DNA from: Faecalimicrobium dakarense
GTDB taxonomy: Bacteria; Bacillota; Clostridia; Peptostreptococcales; Peptostreptococcaceae
DNA: 43,794 nucleotides
Reading direction: 5' to 3'
Assembly (NCBI RefSeq): GCF_000499525.1
Contig: NZ_HG529262.1
Location: 1 to 43,794, forward strand
Each line of letters opens with the position of its first letter. Positions within the stretch are counted from its first letter, which is position 1. This document shows, one piece after another, positions 1 through 9,270 of the stretch. Below the pieces are notes generated by a model. That model did not search any database, was not told where the DNA came from, and saw nothing but the letters and a program-made list of their open reading frames with translations. The position numbers were made by a program, and so were the translations under genes.

Positions 1-67
1 ATTATATTATAAACTATATTTTGCGAATATTAAATAATGATAACTAAAATATATAGGAGGCATTTTA

Positions 68-1072
68 ATGAAATTTAAAAAGATATTATGTTTAATTATG
101 GTAGCGATGGTATCATCATTGGCATTAGTAGGATGTACAGGGAATAAGAGCAATGATGCTAAGAATAATGATAAGGTAAAAGTAACTATGATAACAGGTG
201 TTGGGGGGATAAATGATAGATCATTTAATCAATCTTCTTGGGAAGGGCTTCAAAAAGCTAAGAAAGATTTAGGTGTAGAGGTAGGTTACATAGAATCTAA
301 TCAAGACTCTGAATATACTGCAAATATAGAAACTGCAGTAGACGATGGAAATGATTTAATAATAGGAGTTGGATTTAAGTTAAAAGACGCTATTTTAGCA
401 GCTGCTAAAAATTATCCAGAACAAAAGTTTGCAATAGTTGATGCTGATTATGGAGATAAAACTCCAGATAATGTAACTTGTATAACATTTAGTGAAGAAC
501 AAGCAGGATATGTAGTTGGACTAGTAGCGGGTAAAATGACAAAAACTAATAAAGTTGGATTTATAGGTGGAATAGAAGGCGTAGTTATAAAAAGATTTGA
601 ATCAGGATATAAGGCTGGAGTTAAAGAAGCTAATCCAAATGCAAAAGTTATAGATCAATATGCAAATACATTTACAGACTCAGCTAAAGGTAAATCAATA
701 GCACAACAAATGTATTCAAATGGTGCGGATATAATATTCTCTGCAGCAGGAGATGTTGGTTTAGGTGCGATAGAAGTAGCTAAAGAACAAGGTAAATTTG
801 CTATAGGAGTTGATAGAGACCAAAATGAGGTTGCGCCTAATACAGTAATAACTTCAGCTATGAAAAAAGTAAATGAAGGTGTTTATAATACTGTAAAAGA
901 TTTAAAAGATGGTAAATTTGATGGTGGTAAAGTTAAAGTGTATGGATTAGAAAATGATGCTGTAGGACTAGCACCAACTACAGATAAAAATGTCCCAAAA
1001 GAAGTAATAGATTATGTAAACGAACAAGTTAAAAAAATTGTAAGTGGAGAAGTAGTAGTTCCAAAACAATAA
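68..1072 (+). CDS. BMP-family (PnrA-like) substrate-binding lipoprotein
   Basis: Extracellular substrate-binding lipoprotein of the basic membrane protein/PnrA family, whose characterised members bind purine or pyrimidine nucleosides for ABC importers. The 334-residue length fits the family. The N-terminus is a lipoprotein signal peptide with lipobox LVGC at about residues 20-23, followed by a Lys/Asn/Asp-rich linker. The mature domain opens with a beta-strand and the family-typical NDRSFNQSSWEG segment. GGAGG lies 8 bases before the ATG. The permease and ATPase partners are not in the window. It is separated from codBA by an attenuator, so it is a nearby but distinct transcription unit. A paralogue is encoded at 25367-26323. 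The family call is firm; the ligand, probably a nucleoside given the neighbouring cytosine salvage genes, is inferred. Confidence 0.9.
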   Translation: MKFKKILCLIMVAMVSSLALVGCTGNKSNDAKNNDKVKVTMITGVGGINDRSFNQSSWEGLQKAKKDLGVEVGYIESNQDSEYTANIETAVDDGNDLIIGVGFKLKDAILAAAKNYPEQKFAIVDADYGDKTPDNVTCITFSEEQAGYVVGLVAGKMTKTNKVGFIGGIEGVVIKRFESGYKAGVKEANPNAKVIDQYANTFTDSAKGKSIAQQMYSNGADIIFSAAGDVGLGAIEVAKEQGKFAIGVDRDQNEVAPNTVITSAMKKVNEGVYNTVKDLKDGKFDGGKVKVYGLENDAVGLAPTTDKNVPKEVIDYVNEQVKKIVSGEVVVPKQ

Positions 1073-1106
1073 AAATATATTTACACAATTCGACAAATAT
1101 GATATT

Positions 1107-1270
1107 ATGATTTTAATAAAATAAAAGTACCTTTAATCCAGTTCAGAGAAGCTGGCAAGGTTTTCGGAAGAAAATAAACGAAGTTTATTAAAATCATAGG
1201 ATAATTTATATCTAAATTTATTTTAATAAACTATTTATATGAAAACCTCTTGCTAAGCAAGAGGTTTTTT
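1107..1270 (+). promoter_or_regulatory. PyrR-type transcription attenuator (leader of codBA)
   Basis: Three mutually exclusive structures can be read. Anti-antiterminator: 1107-1120 pairs perfectly (14 bp) with 1184-1197, enclosing a PyrR-like binding hairpin in which ACCTT 1129-1133 pairs with AAGGT 1157-1161 and CCAG 1138-1141 with CTGG 1152-1155, capped by hexaloop CAGAGA at 1144-1149. Antiterminator: 1182-1194 pairs perfectly (13 bp) with 1220-1232 and AGGTTTTC 1158-1165 with GAAAACCT 1241-1248, which would hide the 5' arm of the terminator. Terminator: 1242-1270, a GC-containing hairpin closed by CTTGC/GCAAG and followed by a T6 run. The known PyrR site has loop CAGAGA closed by C-G; here that pair is U-A (1143/1150), a compensatory change. 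The prediction is that UMP-bound PyrR favours termination. The pyrR gene itself is not in the window. Confidence 0.85.
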
Positions 1271-1308
1271 CTTTTACAGGTACTTGTAATAAGAGGAGAT
1301 ACATCATT

Positions 1309-2565
1309 ATGAGTAAAAAACATCAGGATCACGATTATTCACTAGAAGCAATACCTAGTAATTCAAAAAAAGGATTTATACCAATGTTAGTTGTTATGCT
1401 AGGATTTACATTTTTCTCAGCAAGTATGTTAGCAGGTGGAAATTTAGGAACTAGTCTTAGAATGGATCAATTTGTAACAGCTGTAATTATAGGAAATGCA
1501 ATATTATGTGTATATACAGGACTTTTAGCTTATATGGCAGGAGATACAGGACTTTCAACACACTTACTTGCAAGATATTCATTTGGTGAGAAAGGTTCAT
1601 ATTTAGTATCATTTTTAGTATCAGCAACTCAAGTTGGATGGTTTGGAGTAGGAGTTGCAATGTTTGCTATACCAGTATCGAAGGTTACAGGTATAGATGT
1701 AGGAATACTGGTTTTAGTATCAGGTATATTAATGACAGCAACCGCATTCTTTGGAATGAAATCTCTTACAATATTGAGTATGATAGCAGTTCCATCCATA
1801 GCAATTCTTGGAAGTATATCAGCAGGAAAAGCGATAGGAGATGTTGGAGGATTTACTGGATTACTAGCTATAGAACCAACAGGAGCTATGACGATGAGTG
1901 CAGCACTTGCTTCAGTTGTAGGAACTTTTATAAGTGGTGGTACTTTAACAGCAGATTTCACAAGATTTTCAAAAAGTAAAAAAGTAGCAGTATCAACAAC
2001 AGTAATAGCATTTTTAATAGGTAACTCATTAATGTTAGCTTTTGGTGCAATAGGTGCTATGGTAACAGGACAAGCAGATATTGCTGAAGTAATGTTTATG
2101 CAAGGCCTTATAATACCAGCTATAATAATATTAGGTTTAAATATATGGACAACTAATGATAATGCGCTTTATGGTTCTGGACTTGGATTTTCGAACATAA
2201 CTAAGCAGCCTAAAAATAGAATGGTTATAATAAATGGAATAGTAGGTACACTACTTGCAATGTTTTTATACAACAACTTTATGGGATGGCTAAACTTATT
2301 AAATTCATTTATACCAGCAACAGGTGCAGTAATAATAGCAGATTACTTTATACTAAATAAACGTGAGTATGTAGATTTTAAAATTGCAAAATTTAAAAAT
2401 ATTAATATAAATGCAATAGTAGCATGGGTAGCAGGAGTTATAGGTGCTTATGTAATACCTGGAATAACACCTTTAAATTCAGTACTTACTGCAATAGTAA
2501 TTTATGTTGCTTTAAGTAAAATAAATAATAAATCAAATAATATAGAAATAAAAAAAGCTGCATAA
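1309..2565 (+). CDS. codB: Cytosine permease, NCS1 family (CodB-like)
   Basis: Nucleobase:cation symporter-1 permease, predicted to import cytosine. The protein has 418 residues, as expected for CodB, with about 12 hydrophobic segments rich in Gly, Ala and Ile. The N-terminus is a short hydrophilic tail ([20 protein letters not shown]) before the first membrane helix. [12 protein letters not shown] in the middle and the ADYF segment near residues 344-347 are typical of NCS1 carriers. AAGAGGAG precedes the ATG by about 10 bases. Cytosine deaminase follows 28 bases after the stop, so the two form a codBA operon. Expression is predicted to be controlled by the PyrR-type attenuator directly upstream. 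Cytosine specificity is inferred mainly from the codA partner. Confidence 0.9.
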   Translation: MSKKHQDHDYSLEAIPSNSKKGFIPMLVVMLGFTFFSASMLAGGNLGTSLRMDQFVTAVIIGNAILCVYTGLLAYMAGDTGLSTHLLARYSFGEKGSYLVSFLVSATQVGWFGVGVAMFAIPVSKVTGIDVGILVLVSGILMTATAFFGMKSLTILSMIAVPSIAILGSISAGKAIGDVGGFTGLLAIEPTGAMTMSAALASVVGTFISGGTLTADFTRFSKSKKVAVSTTVIAFLIGNSLMLAFGAIGAMVTGQADIAEVMFMQGLIIPAIIILGLNIWTTNDNALYGSGLGFSNITKQPKNRMVIINGIVGTLLAMFLYNNFMGWLNLLNSFIPATGAVIIADYFILNKREYVDFKIAKFKNININAIVAWVAGVIGAYVIPGITPLNSVLTAIVIYVALSKINNKSNNIEIKKAA

Positions 2566-2593
2566 TAGTTTAGAGTATCTTGGGAGGATAAAT

Positions 2594-3856
2594 ATGTTAA
2601 TTAAAAATGCAAAATTAAGAAACAATAATGACTTAGTAGACATATTAATAGAAAATGGAGTAATAACTAAAATAGAAGCAAATATAGAGAAATTTAATGA
2701 AGAAGTTATAGATGCAAAAGGGTTTTTAGTTATACCACCATTTATAGAACCGCATGTTCACTTAGATACAACATTAACTGCTGGAGAACCAAGATGGAAT
2801 GAAAGTGGAACTTTATTTGAAGGAATAGAATGTTGGTCAGAAAGAAAAGAATTTTTAACAATAGAAGATGTAAAAACTAGAGCAAGAAAAGCTATAACAT
2901 GGCAAGTTGCTAATGGGATACAATTTATAAGAACTCATGTTGATACAACAGATCCAAACCTAACTGCTATAAAAGCTATGGTAGAGCTAAGAGAAGAGTT
3001 AAAGGATTATGTAACATTACAAATAGTTGCATTTCCACAAGAAGGTATACTTTCATTTCCTAATGGATTAGAATTATTAGAAGAAGCTTTAAAGCTTGGT
3101 GCAGATGTAATAGGGGCAATACCTCACTTTGAATTTACTAGAGAATATGGTGTAGAGTCTATAGATAAAATGTTTGAACTAGCTAAAAAATATAATGTTT
3201 TAATAGATGTACATTGTGATGAAATAGATGATGAGCAATCAAGATTCGTAGAAGTTCTTGCAACTAGAGCATATGAAAATAATATGGGTGAAAAAGTAAC
3301 AGCGAGTCATACAACAGCTATGCATTCATATAATGGAGCTTATGCATATAAATTATTTAGACTTTTAAAAATGAGTAAAATTAATTTTATAGCAAATCCG
3401 CTTGTAAATATACACCTTCAAGGTAGATTTGATACTTATCCGAAAAGAAGAGGCATAACAAGGGTTAAAGAGATGGTAGAATCAAATATAAATGTATGTT
3501 TTGGTCATGATGATATAATGGACCCATGGAATCCACTTGGAACAGGAAATATGTTGCAAGTTCTTCATATGGGACTTCATGTATGTCAAATGATGGGTTA
3601 TGGACAAATAAACGAATCAATAGATTTAATAACTAATAACAGTGCAAAAACACTTCATATACAAGATAAGTACGGAATAGAAGTAGGAAAACCAGGTAAC
3701 TTAATAATACTACCTGCTGAAAATGGTTTTGATGCTATAAGAAGGCAAGTACCAGTATATTATTCAATAAGAGAAGGAAAAGTAATAGCACATACTAGTT
3801 TAAGTGAAACTACAGTAACATTTGATAAAAAAGAAATTATAGATTTCAAAAAATAA
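2594..3856 (+). CDS. codA: Cytosine deaminase
   Basis: Hydrolytic deamination of cytosine to uracil and ammonia in the cytoplasm, feeding pyrimidine salvage. An amidohydrolase-superfamily enzyme of 420 residues, close to E. coli CodA. Visible metal and active-site motifs are HVHLD (H54 and H56), the THVDTTDP strand, [11 protein letters not shown] (metal His and catalytic Glu), SHTTAM (substrate-side His) and [10 protein letters not shown] (metal Asp). The segment [14 protein letters not shown] matches the cytosine deaminase subgroup rather than dihydroorotase or hydantoinase. GGGAGG precedes the ATG. It is the second gene of the codBA operon. Its TAA stop lies in the first arm of a long perfect inverted repeat that probably ends the transcript. 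Confidence 0.94.
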   Translation: MLIKNAKLRNNNDLVDILIENGVITKIEANIEKFNEEVIDAKGFLVIPPFIEPHVHLDTTLTAGEPRWNESGTLFEGIECWSERKEFLTIEDVKTRARKAITWQVANGIQFIRTHVDTTDPNLTAIKAMVELREELKDYVTLQIVAFPQEGILSFPNGLELLEEALKLGADVIGAIPHFEFTREYGVESIDKMFELAKKYNVLIDVHCDEIDDEQSRFVEVLATRAYENNMGEKVTASHTTAMHSYNGAYAYKLFRLLKMSKINFIANPLVNIHLQGRFDTYPKRRGITRVKEMVESNINVCFGHDDIMDPWNPLGTGNMLQVLHMGLHVCQMMGYGQINESIDLITNNSAKTLHIQDKYGIEVGKPGNLIILPAENGFDAIRRQVPVYYSIREGKVIAHTSLSETTVTFDKKEIIDFKK

Positions 3857-3900
3857 TGCATTAAAGAGATACTCAATTTGAGTATCTCTTTAATGCATTA
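3854..3900 (+). terminator. Long perfect inverted repeat ending codBA
   Basis: Two 23-base arms, 3854-3876 and 3878-3900, are exact reverse complements around a single central base. The codA stop codon TAA forms the first bases of the left arm. The inner part (GAGATACTC/GAGTATCTC followed by TTTAATG) could act as an intrinsic terminator. There is no long U tract outside the outer arms, so part of the structure may instead protect the mRNA 3' end. Confidence 0.7.
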
Positions 3901-4022
3901 AAAAATATAAATATATATAATTATATGCTTATATTTTTTATAGATGAAATATTTCATTAGGTGAAAAAACTTTCTATATATGATAAAATATAATAGTATA
4001 GAAATGAGTGTGGAGGTATAGT

Positions 4023-4901
4023 ATGGGTGATGACGTAGAATCAAGAGAAAAAAAGTTATACGAAACATTTAGTATAACAATGGAACTAGAAAGACCGATA
4101 CTACATGATGAAGTAGAAGAAGAAAATAAAACTAGAGAAAAAAACAATAAAAAAATATTAAACCATAAAAATATAAAAAATGTAATGAGATGGATTTTAG
4201 CAGGTTTAGTAATTGCTATAGTAGGATTTTTTATATGGGCAAACAACTCATATAAACCGCAGGCAATGGCACATTCGGCATTAATAAGTGATGAAAATGT
4301 AATAGTAAATAAGGATAAGTTTATAACATTTACACCTGCAAATACTAACCCGACAAAAGGATTTATATTTTATCCAGGGGCTAGAGTTAATCCAGAATCA
4401 TATGCACCAATATGCAAAGATATAGCTCAAAAGGGCTATAAGGTTTTTATAGTTGAGCCAACTCTTAATTTAGCGATACTTTCTCCTAACAAAGCGAAGG
4501 ACGTAATCGAAGAAAATAGTGATATAAGCACTTGGGTAGTAGGAGGACACTCTTTAGGAGGAACTATTGCAGCTAAATTTGCTAGCAATAATAGAACTTT
4601 AGTAGATGGAGTAGTTCTTTTAGCATCATATCCTATGAATGATGACTTAAAATCTTTAAGTATGGATGTAATTTCAATATGGGGAAGCAAAGATGGTGTT
4701 GTAAACTTTAAGTCTCTTATAGAGTCTAAGGAAAAATTACCATCAGATGCCACATTTGTTGAAATTGAAGGTGGAAATCATGCCCAATTTGGAGATTATG
4801 GTAAACAAAAAGGAGACAATGAAGCTATAATAAATCAAGAAAAACAAATAGATATTACTTCTAAAAGCATAATAAAGTTTTTAGATAAAATAGAACAATA
4901 A
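4023..4901 (+). CDS. Membrane-anchored alpha/beta hydrolase
   Basis: A predicted serine hydrolase of unknown substrate. From ATG 4023 it has 292 residues; this start is preferred over the upstream GTG (4008) because TGGAGGT lies 7 bases before it. The layout is an acidic/lysine-rich cytoplasmic segment of about 55 residues, one membrane helix (WILAGLVIAIVGFFIW), then an extracytoplasmic alpha/beta-hydrolase domain. The nucleophile elbow is GGHSLGG. IWGSKDGVV supplies a likely acid residue and GGNHAQFGDYG the catalytic His. This resembles the small dienelactone-hydrolase/PF12695-type group found in many Clostridia. It is transcribed alone and convergent with the flippase gene, sharing a bidirectional terminator. 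Confidence 0.75.
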   Translation: MGDDVESREKKLYETFSITMELERPILHDEVEEENKTREKNNKKILNHKNIKNVMRWILAGLVIAIVGFFIWANNSYKPQAMAHSALISDENVIVNKDKFITFTPANTNPTKGFIFYPGARVNPESYAPICKDIAQKGYKVFIVEPTLNLAILSPNKAKDVIEENSDISTWVVGGHSLGGTIAAKFASNNRTLVDGVVLLASYPMNDDLKSLSMDVISIWGSKDGVVNFKSLIESKEKLPSDATFVEIEGGNHAQFGDYGKQKGDNEAIINQEKQIDITSKSIIKFLDKIEQ

Positions 4902-4934
4902 AAAACTATGGATTATAATAATCCATAGTTTTTT
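4902..4934. terminator. Bidirectional terminator
   Basis: CTATGGATTA (4906-4915) pairs with TAATCCATAG (4919-4928) around a 3-base loop. It is flanked by A5 on the left and T6 on the right, so it can serve both the hydrolase gene and the convergent flippase gene, whose stop codon begins at 4937. Confidence 0.85.
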
Positions 4935-6506
4935 CTAGAATCTTTTATATATTCCTAAATCGCCAATTTTATCAGATTTTATATCATTTTTGAAAGCATC
5001 TATAAACCACATAATATCACTTTTTAATATGGTTTTAGATAATATAAGGAATATAAAATAAAATATTATAACAACTCCTATTTGCATAAATACTAAAGAA
5101 TCGAATCCAAGTAAATTAAATAAAAATTTTGTGCAAAAGCTTGATAATGTTATACAAAACGTTGGTTTTATTATCCAGTCTAATAAAAGAAAATCAAGTT
5201 TAGTTACCTTTAGAAGCCTATTTACACTAAGTAAAGAGTTTAAAAGAGTTCCAGTAAATAAAACTATAATAAAGCCATCAATACCCTTTTTAGGAATTAA
5301 AAATAAAATTAAAAATATTCTTATACCCATATCAATAAAGTTATACTTTAAAGTGCTCATTTGTTGGTCTAGAGCATTTAAACTACCATCAACAATTCTA
5401 TCTAAATACATAAATGGTATAAGTGGAGCTAAAATTCTTATCATATATCCAACTTCATTATTATTATAAATTGCCATTCCTAATTCGTCAGAATAAATTA
5501 TAAACAATCCAGATGCAAATACAGCAATAAGCAATGTGAATTTAAAAACACGAGATATTATGTAATTTACCCTTATTCTTTGATTAAGAGCATTAGCTTC
5601 TGCAATTTCAGGGATTATAAGTGTTGAAAATGAAGCTAAAAATATAGATGGAAAGTTAAGTAATGGCATGACCATTCCTTTTATAAGTCCAAATATAGAT
5701 AAAGATGCTGATGTTGAAGAACCATATAATCTAAGGGCATTTGGAATTAATATATCTTCTACTGTTCTAAGGCCTGTTTGTATATATGCACTTGAAGCGA
5801 TGGGGAGTGCTATTTTAGATATTTCAATTAAAGTGCAACTATCACCTCTTGAAGCTATAGTTTTATTTATATTTTTCTTTTCAAATATATACATTATATA
5901 AGAAAAAAGCGTTGAAATTATCACAGAAAGAGAATTAGCTGCAGTTACTAAAATACAAGTATAATTCAATCCTTTTGGCAGAGCAATACTTATAAAAGAG
6001 CAGATTATAATCATTAAAGTTGAAATTTCTATAATATCTGATGTTACACTTTTTATAACTTTTCTCATTCCATAGAAATATCCATGAAAACATGCGCCGA
6101 CACCAAAAAAAGGTAATGAAATAGATAATATTTTAAGAGGAATTATAGCCCTTTCATCTCCTATCCAAGAAGTAGCAATAAGTTCAGCATTATAAAATAC
6201 TAAAAAAGTTGCTAAAGAACTAAAAAATAGAGAATAAACAATTGCCTTTTTCATTATACTCTTGATTTTTTTTACATTTTTTCTACCCAGTTCTTCAGCT
6301 ATAAGTCGGGTAGTAGTTACCCTAATTCCAGATATAGCTAAAGTTGCGGCCATCATATATATACTCATTAAAAGCTGATAAAGTCCCATTCCTTCGGTTC
6401 CAATTTTATTAGATAAATATACCCTAAACCCCATATTTATAAAGCCTACGGCCATAGTAGTTGAGGTTAAGATTAATGCATTAAGTATTAAATTTTTTCT
6501 TTTCAT
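4935..6506 (-). CDS. SpoVB/MurJ-like polysaccharide flippase (MATE/MOP superfamily)
   Basis: An integral membrane transporter of 523 residues with about 14 hydrophobic segments, of the polysaccharide-biosynthesis/SpoVB family in the MOP exporter superfamily. The N-terminal region, with GTEGMGLYQLLMSIY followed by GIRVTTTRLIAEELGRKN, is characteristic of SpoVB/YtgP-type flippases, which move lipid-linked cell wall or spore-cortex precursors across the membrane. AAGGAGA lies 8 bases before the ATG. Genomes of this group usually carry several paralogues, so assignment to spoVB itself (sporulation cortex) is not secure. It is transcribed alone, divergent from uvsE. Confidence 0.8.
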   Translation of the reverse strand: MKRKNLILNALILTSTTMAVGFINMGFRVYLSNKIGTEGMGLYQLLMSIYMMAATLAISGIRVTTTRLIAEELGRKNVKKIKSIMKKAIVYSLFFSSLATFLVFYNAELIATSWIGDERAIIPLKILSISLPFFGVGACFHGYFYGMRKVIKSVTSDIIEISTLMIIICSFISIALPKGLNYTCILVTAANSLSVIISTLFSYIMYIFEKKNINKTIASRGDSCTLIEISKIALPIASSAYIQTGLRTVEDILIPNALRLYGSSTSASLSIFGLIKGMVMPLLNFPSIFLASFSTLIIPEIAEANALNQRIRVNYIISRVFKFTLLIAVFASGLFIIYSDELGMAIYNNNEVGYMIRILAPLIPFMYLDRIVDGSLNALDQQMSTLKYNFIDMGIRIFLILFLIPKKGIDGFIIVLFTGTLLNSLLSVNRLLKVTKLDFLLLDWIIKPTFCITLSSFCTKFLFNLLGFDSLVFMQIGVVIIFYFIFLILSKTILKSDIMWFIDAFKNDIKSDKIGDLGIYKRF

Positions 6507-6744
6507 AATGTTTATCTCCTTATATTTTTAAACTTAAGCAAAGTAATTCGCCAATTGGTGGTTTAAAGTAAATTTTTATTTTAAAGTATAAACTTATAAA
6601 CAAGCACTATATTCATATATATGTAAATTTATATTTAAATATTATATATATGAGAAATTATAATTTATTAAATAAAAATAGATAATACTAAATACAATAT
6701 GAATGAAAAAATAAATTAACATTTAAATTTTAAGGAGAAATATT

Positions 6745-7704
6745 ATGAGAGTAAGACTTGGATATGTAGCAATAGCTTTAAAATTAGGTAAAGTAACTTC
6801 CTCAAGTACACTGACTTATTCAAGATATAATAAATTAAAAACAGAAGATGAAAGAATTAATAAACTTAAAGAAGTAACCTATTCAAATATCAATGCTCTT
6901 GAAAAAATACTTAGATATAACATAAAAAATAATATACACTTTTATAGAATAACATCTAATTTAATACCACTGTCAACCCATCCAGAAGTTATGTGGGATT
7001 ATAAAAAATATTTTGAAAAAGATTTTGAGTATATAGGAAAAATAATTAAAGAAAGTAATATGAGAGTTGACTTTCATCCAGATCAATTTAATGTAATAAA
7101 TAGCGATAAGGATAATGTAGTAAAAAATACAATAAGAAACTTAAATGAAAAAGTAGATATATTTGAAGAACTAAATTATAAAGAAGGCAAAATGGTTATT
7201 CATATTGGCGGAGGCTTAGGAGGTAAGGAAAAAGCGATACAAAGATTTATCTGTAATGTTGAAGCGTTTCCAAATAGAATAAAAGAGAGACTTATATTAG
7301 AAAATGATGATAAGATATTTACAGCAAAGGATGTTTTAGATATTTGTAAAACTGTAAGTCTACCAATGGTATTAGATGTTCATCATCATAATTGTAATAA
7401 TGATGGAGAATATATAGGTGATCTACTTGTAGAAATATTTAATACATGGAAAAATGAAAAGTTAGTTCCAAAAATTCATTTTTCAAGCCCAAGAGAATTT
7501 GAAAATGATAGAAAACATTCTGATTATATAAATGTAAATGATTTTTCAAGTTTTTTAGATGTAGCTAAGGAGAATGTAAATAAAGATTTTGATATAATGA
7601 TAGAAGCAAAGCAAAAAGATTTAACTGTAGAAAGGTTAGTAAATGATTTAAAAATGTTAAGAAAAGATATTAAGTTTATAGATGAAACTACATTAGAACT
7701 TTAA
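6745..7704 (+). CDS. uvsE: UV DNA damage endonuclease UvsE
   Basis: A TIM-barrel metalloenzyme that nicks DNA 5' of UV photoproducts, starting an excision repair route independent of UvrABC. The length of 319 residues is normal. Family signatures read in order: RLGYVAIAL at the N-terminus, FYRITSNLIPLSTHPEV, FHPDQFNVINS (metal-binding His), MVIHIGGGLGGKEKA, RLILENDD (metal Glu) and LDVHHHNCN (metal His cluster), then KIHFSSPR near the C-terminus. AAGGAGA precedes the ATG. It is monocistronic, with a hairpin just after the stop. In spore formers this enzyme is often linked to spore UV resistance. Confidence 0.93.
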   Translation: MRVRLGYVAIALKLGKVTSSSTLTYSRYNKLKTEDERINKLKEVTYSNINALEKILRYNIKNNIHFYRITSNLIPLSTHPEVMWDYKKYFEKDFEYIGKIIKESNMRVDFHPDQFNVINSDKDNVVKNTIRNLNEKVDIFEELNYKEGKMVIHIGGGLGGKEKAIQRFICNVEAFPNRIKERLILENDDKIFTAKDVLDICKTVSLPMVLDVHHHNCNNDGEYIGDLLVEIFNTWKNEKLVPKIHFSSPREFENDRKHSDYINVNDFSSFLDVAKENVNKDFDIMIEAKQKDLTVERLVNDLKMLRKDIKFIDETTLEL

Positions 7705-7705
7705 A

Positions 7706-7749
7706 AATGATACACTATATGAATGGTATATACCAAATAGTGTATCATT
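7706..7749 (+). terminator. Hairpin after uvsE
   Basis: AATGATACACTAT (7706-7718) pairs with ATAGTGTATCATT (7737-7749), and a smaller GGTATATACC palindrome sits in the loop. The following sequence has only a short T run, so this is a plausible but weak intrinsic terminator. Confidence 0.55.
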
Positions 7750-7779
7750 AATTTGTGAAAATAAAAATAAATAAAAAAG

Positions 7780-7846
7780 GAAAAACGATTGCACAAGAAA
7801 AAATGAAGTGCTATAATGAAAACATAAGGCGATGCAAACGATTGCT
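7780..7846 (+). promoter_or_regulatory. Promoter of the ABC operon with two LacI-type operators
   Basis: The promoter is TTGCAC (7789-7794), a 17-base spacer and TATAAT (7812-7817). Operator A (GAAAAACGATTGCA, 7780-7793) overlaps the -35 box. Operator B (TGCAAACGATTGCT, 7833-7846) lies just after the expected start site. Both are centred on CG, as for LacI-family sites. Centre-to-centre spacing is 53 bp, about five helical turns. The likely ligand is the LacI-family regulator encoded at 11220-12224. Confidence 0.8.
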
Positions 7847-7872
7847 TAAAATTTAATTAGGGGGACGATAAT

Positions 7873-9183
7873 ATGGGATTAAAAAAAATTCTAAGTCTTT
7901 TAACAGTAACAGTATTAGTTGGAGCTAGTGTTGTTGGATGTAGCTCAAGTGGAGGAAATACAGCTAAGGAGGGAGATAAAGTAGTTGTAGATATATTCCA
8001 ATTTAAGGTAGAAGCAAAAGATGCACTAGAAAAAGCAGCTGAGGTTTATGAAGAAAAAAATCCTAATGTAGACATAAATATAGAAACTGTAGGTGGTGGA
8101 AATGACTACGGTGCAGCCCTTAGATCAAAGTTCCAATCAGGCCAAGAGCCAGCTATATTTAATATAGGTGGGCCTCAAGATGTTGAAGATTGGAGCTCGA
8201 AAGTAGAGAATTTAAAAGACCAACCTTGGGTTAAAGAAGCTTTTGAGGGTACATTAGGAGCAGTAACTAATGATGATGGAATATTCGGTATGCCATTTAA
8301 TCAAGAAGGATATGGATTTATATATAATAAAGAAGTATTTAAAAAAGCAGGAATTGATCCAGCTACTTTAACTACTTTTGAAGCTCTAGAAAATGCAGCT
8401 AAAACTTTAGATTCTAAAAAAGATGAATTAGGTATTGAAGCAGTATTTGCAGTACCAGGAAAAGAAAAATGGGTAACAGGACTACATTTAATGAACGTTG
8501 CTTTATCTAATGAATTTAAAGATGGAACAGATGCATATAAGGCAAAAGAATTAGAATTTAAATATAATAAAGAACTAAAAGATTTATTTGATTTACAGAC
8601 TACATATGCATTTAAGCCAGATGGAAAATTACCATCTATAAATAGTGTTGACTATGCTATGCAAGTAGAGCAAAAATATTCAACTGGAAAAGTTGCAATG
8701 GTTCAAATGGGGAACTGGGCATATGGAGGAATAGAAGGAGTTAATGCTGATGTAGCTAAAAATTCAGGAATACTTCCAATGCCACTTAAAGGCGTAGTAG
8801 AAGATTCTATACCAGTAGGAGTTCCAATGTATTGGTCTATAAACAAAGATAAAGATGATGCTCAAAAAGATGCAGCTAAAGATTTCTTAAATTGGTTATA
8901 TACTTCAGATGAAGGTAAAAAGATGATAATAAATGATTTTAACTTTATACCAGCATTTAAAGGATATGAATCTGATGAACTACAACCAAAAGATCCATTA
9001 TCAGCAGATGTATTAAAATACTCTAATGAAGGTGAAACTATGCCTTGGGTATTTATGGGATATCCAAGTGGATGGGGAGAAAATGTAGTTGGAGCTGATT
9101 TACAAAAATATTTAGATGGAAGCATGACTTGGGAAGATTTAGTTAAGAATGCAAAAACTACTTGGGCAGAAGAAAGAAAATAA
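7873..9183 (+). CDS. Sugar ABC transporter substrate-binding lipoprotein (maltose/maltodextrin type)
   Basis: The extracellular solute receptor of a CUT1-type carbohydrate ABC importer. The 436 residues start with a lipoprotein signal peptide and lipobox VVGC at about residues 20-23. The mature protein has the cluster-B binding-protein layout: an early VDIFQFKVEAKDALEKAAEVYEE helix-strand, a GMPFNQEGYGFIYNKEVFKKAGID segment and Trp-rich aromatic patches (METMPWVF-like region near the C-terminus). AGGGGG precedes the ATG. It is the first gene of the operon with two permeases, under the double-operator promoter. Maltose or maltodextrin as ligand is inferred from the flanking GH65, GH13 and PTS genes. 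A strong hairpin follows the stop. Confidence 0.87.
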   Translation: MGLKKILSLLTVTVLVGASVVGCSSSGGNTAKEGDKVVVDIFQFKVEAKDALEKAAEVYEEKNPNVDINIETVGGGNDYGAALRSKFQSGQEPAIFNIGGPQDVEDWSSKVENLKDQPWVKEAFEGTLGAVTNDDGIFGMPFNQEGYGFIYNKEVFKKAGIDPATLTTFEALENAAKTLDSKKDELGIEAVFAVPGKEKWVTGLHLMNVALSNEFKDGTDAYKAKELEFKYNKELKDLFDLQTTYAFKPDGKLPSINSVDYAMQVEQKYSTGKVAMVQMGNWAYGGIEGVNADVAKNSGILPMPLKGVVEDSIPVGVPMYWSINKDKDDAQKDAAKDFLNWLYTSDEGKKMIINDFNFIPAFKGYESDELQPKDPLSADVLKYSNEGETMPWVFMGYPSGWGENVVGADLQKYLDGSMTWEDLVKNAKTTWAEERK

Positions 9184-9204
9184 TATTAAATAATATGATA
9201 TAAG

Positions 9205-9236
9205 TTATAGGAAAGTATAGGTATACTTTCCTATAA
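9205..9236 (+). promoter_or_regulatory. Intercistronic hairpin between binding protein and permease genes
   Basis: TTATAGGAAAGTAT (9205-9218) pairs perfectly with ATACTTTCCTATAA (9223-9236) around loop AGGT, followed by TTTT. It could act as a partial terminator or a 3' stabiliser, giving more binding protein than permease, as known for maltose operons. Confidence 0.7.
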
Positions 9237-9270
9237 TTTTAAACTTATAAAATTAAGGGGAGTGAGATAT

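Noticed and set aside
1629-1979. Open frames opposite and within codB
   Set aside because: They lie inside a well-supported gene, have no RBS and no family resemblance.
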